Position numbers and translations under genes: made by a program
Assembly: GCA_050303435.1 (NCBI GenBank)
Contig: JBNLBT010000046.1
Span: 1 to 24,512, forward strand
From: JBNLBT01 sp050303435
Lineage (GTDB): Bacteria; Pseudomonadota; Gammaproteobacteria; Xanthomonadales; Marinicellaceae
Direction: 5' to 3'
DNA length: 24,512 bases
Notes under the pieces: generated by a model
The model's input: only the letters and a program-made list of their open reading frames with translations
Told to the model about the DNA's origin: nothing
Database searches by the model: none
In this document: positions 21,821 through 24,512 of the stretch, one piece after another
How the letters are laid out: each line of letters begins with the position of its first letter
How positions within the stretch are numbered: the stretch's first letter is position 1

Positions 21821-22585
21821 ATGAAACAACACACGCCGATGCGCAAAGCCCAACTTTGCTTCGCCCTGAACGCCTTCGCACTGCTGAATGCCAGCGCTGC
21901 GCAGGCGCAAATCACAGCCTATGAGGAATCCAATATGAACATCGCCAACCACATTTCAATTCAAGCCCGCGCCGGACAGGACAGCAAACTGGCCAGCTTT
22001 CTCACCGCCGGAGCGCAGCGGGTTGCCGCCACGGAGCCTGACACCCTGCATTGGTACGCGCTGCAGGCGCCGCAGGGTCAATTCGCCATTGTCGATTTTT
22101 TTCCGCACGCGGCCGGACGCGACGCGCATTTCGCCGGTGAGGTGGCCGCTGCGCTGCAGGCCAATGCAGCGCAACTGGTCGAGCGCGGCTGGCATGATGG
22201 CGTGCTGGCCCATCTCACCGATGCTATGGTGTTGTCGTCCAAAGCGCCGGTGGCTGGCGCCGCCGTTGCCACTCAGGCCACTTACATCGTGTTGCAAGCG
22301 CGTAGTGGCCAGGCGCAGGCGCTGGAAGATCTGTTGACCGGCGCGGCCGCGGTGATTGAGCACAGCGAACCCGACACCCTGTTGTGGACGGCCTGGAAGA
22401 TCAATGACCAGACCTTTGCCATCTTCGACACCTTCACCGACGCCAGCGGGCGCGAGGCGCATTTTGCCGGCCAGGTGGCCGCCGCGTTGCAGCAACGGGC
22501 GGAAGCCTTGATTGTCGGCGGCTGGGCCGAGGGCGTGGTGCCCAACATTCGCAACTACACGGTCATTGCCGAAGCTGGCAGATGA
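21821..22585 (+). CDS. Exported protein with two tandem ABM (quinol-monooxygenase-like) domains
   Basis: A 254-residue protein. Residues 1-29 look like a signal peptide (CFALNAFALLNASAAQA). Two dimeric alpha-beta-barrel ABM units follow, at about 43-140 and 154-251, clearly related to each other: both have a SGQ or AGQ turn, EPDTL-x-W, FAI-x-D-F, GR-x-AHFAG-x-VAAALQ and a GW-x-x-GV ending. ABM domains normally form dimers that oxidise quinols or degrade haem; a fused pair would make one barrel on its own. Start: GAGGTG six to seven bases before the ATG at 21821. A second in-frame ATG at 21935 (residue 39) also has GAGGA seven bases upstream, which would give a cytoplasmic form starting at the first domain. 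It is divergent from the GlxA-type regulator. Confidence 0.82.
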   Translation: MKQHTPMRKAQLCFALNAFALLNASAAQAQITAYEESNMNIANHISIQARAGQDSKLASFLTAGAQRVAATEPDTLHWYALQAPQGQFAIVDFFPHAAGRDAHFAGEVAAALQANAAQLVERGWHDGVLAHLTDAMVLSSKAPVAGAAVATQATYIVLQARSGQAQALEDLLTGAAAVIEHSEPDTLLWTAWKINDQTFAIFDTFTDASGREAHFAGQVAAALQQRAEALIVGGWAEGVVPNIRNYTVIAEAGR

Positions 22586-22718
22586 GCGCGCTCCTGCCTG
22601 AAGTGTCTGCCGCACTCAGGTCCTTGATGACGCGGCGCGCACTGAAAGCGTGCCGTGCCGTCGATGCGGCAGTCACAGCTGCGGAATGAGTGAGAGATGA
22701 TGGCCGGCAATTCGGGAC

Positions 22719-22763
22719 GGCATTTCAGGAGGCATTTCAGGACTGACGTCTTGATGTCTTGAT
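22719..22763. repeat. Two adjacent short tandem duplications
   Basis: GGCATTTCAGGA occurs twice head to tail at 22719-22742, and GTCTTGAT occurs twice at 22748-22755 and 22756-22763. Both are perfect copies in non-coding DNA, typical of slipped-strand duplication, and may vary between strains. Confidence 0.9.
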
Positions 22764-22889
22764 GATTGAACGCCGATATTTTGATGGCGCAAACCACTGC
22801 ACAACGCCGCGTTTCTTGCTGTGATGATTCGAATTGACCTGGTTCCAGATTCATCCATGGTTCGATTCAAACCATTCCATGCAGACACC

Positions 22890-22914
22890 GCCCGATTCCG
22901 CGAAAGAATCGGGC
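22890..22914 (-). terminator. Hairpin downstream of the bipartite secreted protein gene
   Basis: GCCCGATTC at 22890-22898 pairs exactly with GAATCGGGC at 22906-22914 across a seven-base loop. It begins 21 bases after the stop of the minus-strand gene and could also serve transcripts arriving from the ABM gene. Neither side has a good T run, so termination efficiency is uncertain. Confidence 0.5.
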
Positions 22915-22935
22915 GATTTCATCCTCTGATCTGGA

Positions 22936-23886
22936 TTATTTCACGTCTTTGTTGAATCGGGTCCAGCCGCGCACATAGCCGCCCTCGGTGACTTTCCAGA
23001 TGTTGACACGCCGGTATTTGCGTATGCTGTATTTGCCCGCCCAACTTTCATAGCTGCCCACCTGGTCATCGCCCAGATAACGGGTGCCGATGTGGTTGTA
23101 AAATCCGCCCGATTTTTTGCTGTGAACGATGGCGCCGTCGCCCGTGCCGCAATTGGCGGCTATCGAGAAGGTGGTTCTCATTTTGCTGGAACTGGTTCGC
23201 TGGATTTGCGGCGCATGCATGCCCCGGTCGCAATAACTGTTGCTGCCGCCCCGGCCTTTGTCTCCGGACACATTGCAATGCAGGTTTTCAAAATGCAGAT
23301 AACCTGTGCTGGTGTTGCACGATCCGGTGCCGGCAGCTTTCAGATCAAGAGACTGGCTCAGCCCCGAGGTCTCCAGATCCATAAAAATAGGCGTGTCCAA
23401 AGCGAGAACCCAAGGCCGAGATCCGGCTTTTTCCCAGTAGGCATTCAGGGCGCTTGGCTCTTTTGCCGCCAGCACATCATCCGACTCAGACAGCTTCACG
23501 ACCACATCGTTGATTGGCTCATCGCTTTCGATGGAATCATCCACTTCAAGCCGGGCATAGTCCAGCAGTCGCCACGGTATCGGTGTGCCCTCAGGCGTCA
23601 CCTGTAAATACTTGTCGAGCAAGCCACCTTTGAGCTGTTGCAGAATCAGCACCTCACCCTCTCCGGCGTGGGTGATTTCCTCAACCATCAGTTCATTGAG
23701 TTCATCGTACTCAAGGTAGTTGATGACGTTGCCATTGGAAAACTGAATGGTGGCCAGAACAACCGGTTCAGCCGTTGCCTGGTTCAATGCATCATCTAAA
23801 TGCGCCTGTGTTTCTTTTGCGTTGGCAATGGACACAGTCATGCTGAATGCCCCGAGTAAAATCGTGCCTTTAAAAATTTTTGACAT
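22936..23886 (-). CDS. Secreted protein with acidic N-half and basic cysteine-containing C-half, unknown function
   Basis: A 316-residue protein that I do not recognise. Residues 1-23 are a signal peptide (GTILLGAFSMTVSIANA). Residues 24-175 are strongly acidic, with about 30 D/E against roughly nine K/R, and include TIQFSNGNVINYLEYDEL, which looks like a small beta domain. Residues 183-316 are basic, with about 20 K/R, and hold all four cysteines of the mature chain (190, 204, 219, 246), fitting two disulfides. The C-half is rich in glycine, serine and aromatics (GGFYNHIGTRY, WAGKYSIRKYRRVNIWKV). An acidic propeptide masking a basic mature domain, as in some secreted toxins or hydrolases, is one possibility. 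The ATG at 23886 begins the signal peptide; only a weak GAGA precedes it. Confidence 0.7.
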   Translation of the reverse strand: MSKIFKGTILLGAFSMTVSIANAKETQAHLDDALNQATAEPVVLATIQFSNGNVINYLEYDELNELMVEEITHAGEGEVLILQQLKGGLLDKYLQVTPEGTPIPWRLLDYARLEVDDSIESDEPINDVVVKLSESDDVLAAKEPSALNAYWEKAGSRPWVLALDTPIFMDLETSGLSQSLDLKAAGTGSCNTSTGYLHFENLHCNVSGDKGRGGSNSYCDRGMHAPQIQRTSSSKMRTTFSIAANCGTGDGAIVHSKKSGGFYNHIGTRYLGDDQVGSYESWAGKYSIRKYRRVNIWKVTEGGYVRGWTRFNKDVK

Positions 23887-24106
23887 GGTGTTTTTCTCTG
23901 ATTAATGATTGTTCATAACACTCAATCGTCAAAGAAGAAGGTTTCATGTGATTTCATCGAATTGAATGCACAAAGCGCTTGATGCGCTCAACAAGCCATG
24001 CCTCCCTTCTTTCCATTCGGTGCAGTGGCGTGATTGGGCTGTATGGCCTGTGCTTGAGCGAGGGGCTGGCAGCGGGTGCAGCCAGGCGATATGGACTGCG
24101 CTGCGA

Positions 24107-24134
24107 TTGCTTTTGGCGCGCTGTTCGGTACAAT
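24107..24134 (+). promoter_or_regulatory. Sigma70-like promoter for the last gene
   Basis: TTGCTT at 24107-24112 and TACAAT at 24129-24134 are 16 bases apart. Transcription from near 24141 would give a leader of about 23 bases containing AAGGA before the GTG at 24164. Confidence 0.5.
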
Positions 24135-24163
24135 GGGAATGACCATGACTCAAGGATTATGTT

Positions 24164-24512
24164 GTGACTAAAAGCCCTGTTCTTTACGCGCTGGCCTGTC
24201 TGGCCGGTGTGCTGTGTTGTCAGTTCAGTTGGGCAAAAGAATGGATAATCTGTGGTGTGACAGTGAATCTTGCGGATTCGATGAATGTTGAAACAGATAA
24301 TGAACGCAGGCTTTTTGGGCATGTCAGCGAAAAATCAGGTTCACTGCCTTTTTTGGTCATTGAAATCATACCCTATACACGATTCAATGAAGTTCACACA
24401 GAAATCAATGTGGAACTGGAAGAGCTGGGCGGTCGAATGCATCCAGTCATCAAAACATCGGATTTTGAACTCTTCTATTATCAGGATGAAATTTTCTTAG
24501 ATGAACAGAATG
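24164..24512 (+). CDS. Exported hypothetical protein, N-terminal part (cut by window edge)
   Basis: From a GTG at 24164 the frame is open for 116 codons to the window edge. AAGGA seven bases upstream and a good promoter support this start; an ATG at 24159 reads only two codons to a stop. Residues 1-23 are a signal peptide (VLYALACLAGVLCCQFSWA). The LAGVLCC stretch might be a lipobox-like site, though not a standard one. The mature part alternates beta-like stretches (WIICGVTVNL, LPFLVIEIIP, TEINVELEEL) and is acidic. I do not recognise the family. It is divergent from the bipartite secreted protein, with 277 bases between them. Confidence 0.65.
   Translation, partial: MTKSPVLYALACLAGVLCCQFSWAKEWIICGVTVNLADSMNVETDNERRLFGHVSEKSGSLPFLVIEIIPYTRFNEVHTEINVELEELGGRMHPVIKTSDFELFYYQDEIFLDEQN

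Larger units (their letters stand above)
22586..22935. other. Gene-free stretch between the ABM gene and the bipartite secreted protein
   Basis: No gene was found in these 350 bases; open frames on both strands lack start signals. It contains two adjacent tandem duplications (22719-22763) and a hairpin (22890-22914), listed separately. The ABM gene (plus) and the next gene (minus) converge here. Confidence 0.55.

Noticed and set aside
23960..24160. Possible small genes between the bipartite secreted protein and the last gene
   Set aside because: Short frames on both strands lack ribosome sites and domains; the stretch is better explained by the divergent promoters.

Overview
This window is a stretch of bacterial chromosome carrying about 28 protein-coding genes. 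No RNA gene, transposase, integrase or CRISPR array was seen. Shine-Dalgarno sites, short intergenic gaps, sigma70-like promoters and the protein families all indicate a Gram-negative bacterium, probably a gammaproteobacterium. Two secreted proteins end in a PIFxHGFE tail of a kind I associate with Xanthomonadales/Lysobacterales-like and Marinicella-like genomes. That placement is tentative. Base composition is moderate (mid-fifties percent GC by eye). Several small hypothetical genes are visibly more AT-rich than their neighbours.

Layout. 1-335 (minus) is the start of a beta-lactamase-type serine hydrolase cut by the window edge. 612-2457 holds a DUF4345 membrane protein, a secreted two-domain protein with the HGFE tail, and a macro-domain protein. 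2458-8063 contains three CPBP-family intramembrane proteins, a secreted polysaccharide deacetylase, an orphan T6SS Tdi1-type immunity-like protein, a GNAT acetyltransferase and a TfoX C-terminal-domain protein. In this stretch the octamer GCATGCTA recurs in front of three consecutive genes, at an extended -10 position. 8089-11047 holds a small unknown minus-strand gene, a Crp/Fnr regulator whose last codons contain a perfect FNR-type box, a secreted alpha/beta hydrolase, a GNAT protein and a DUF2200 protein. 11126-14577 holds an unknown protein, an erythromycin-esterase-like protein, a VOC protein and ribonuclease Z, the one clear housekeeping gene. 14688-16387 holds a minus-strand VOC protein and a tightly overlapping trio ending in a glutathione S-transferase. 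16606-20644 holds a secreted beta-helix protein with the HGFE tail, a membrane-anchored AraC-type regulator and an amidohydrolase. 20705-22585 is a divergent pair: a GlxA-type (DJ-1 plus AraC) regulator and an exported tandem ABM-domain protein. 22936-24512 holds a secreted acidic/basic bipartite protein of unknown function and the start of another exported protein.

How the genes fit together. Most are single small units with their own promoter and not members of a long operon. The common themes are the cell envelope (CPBP proteins, deacetylase, beta-helix and lectin-like secreted proteins), resistance and detoxification (GST, VOC, GNAT, Ere-like, beta-lactamase-like) and local regulator-target pairs. 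The leads most worth following are: the shared C-terminal PIF[KY]HGFE tail on two unrelated secreted folds; the FNR-type box in the 3' end of the Crp/Fnr gene, correctly placed to activate the hydrolase; the repeated GCATGCTA promoter in front of an envelope/immunity-like group; and a 13-bp inverted repeat flanking the promoter of a CPBP gene with altered catalytic residues.
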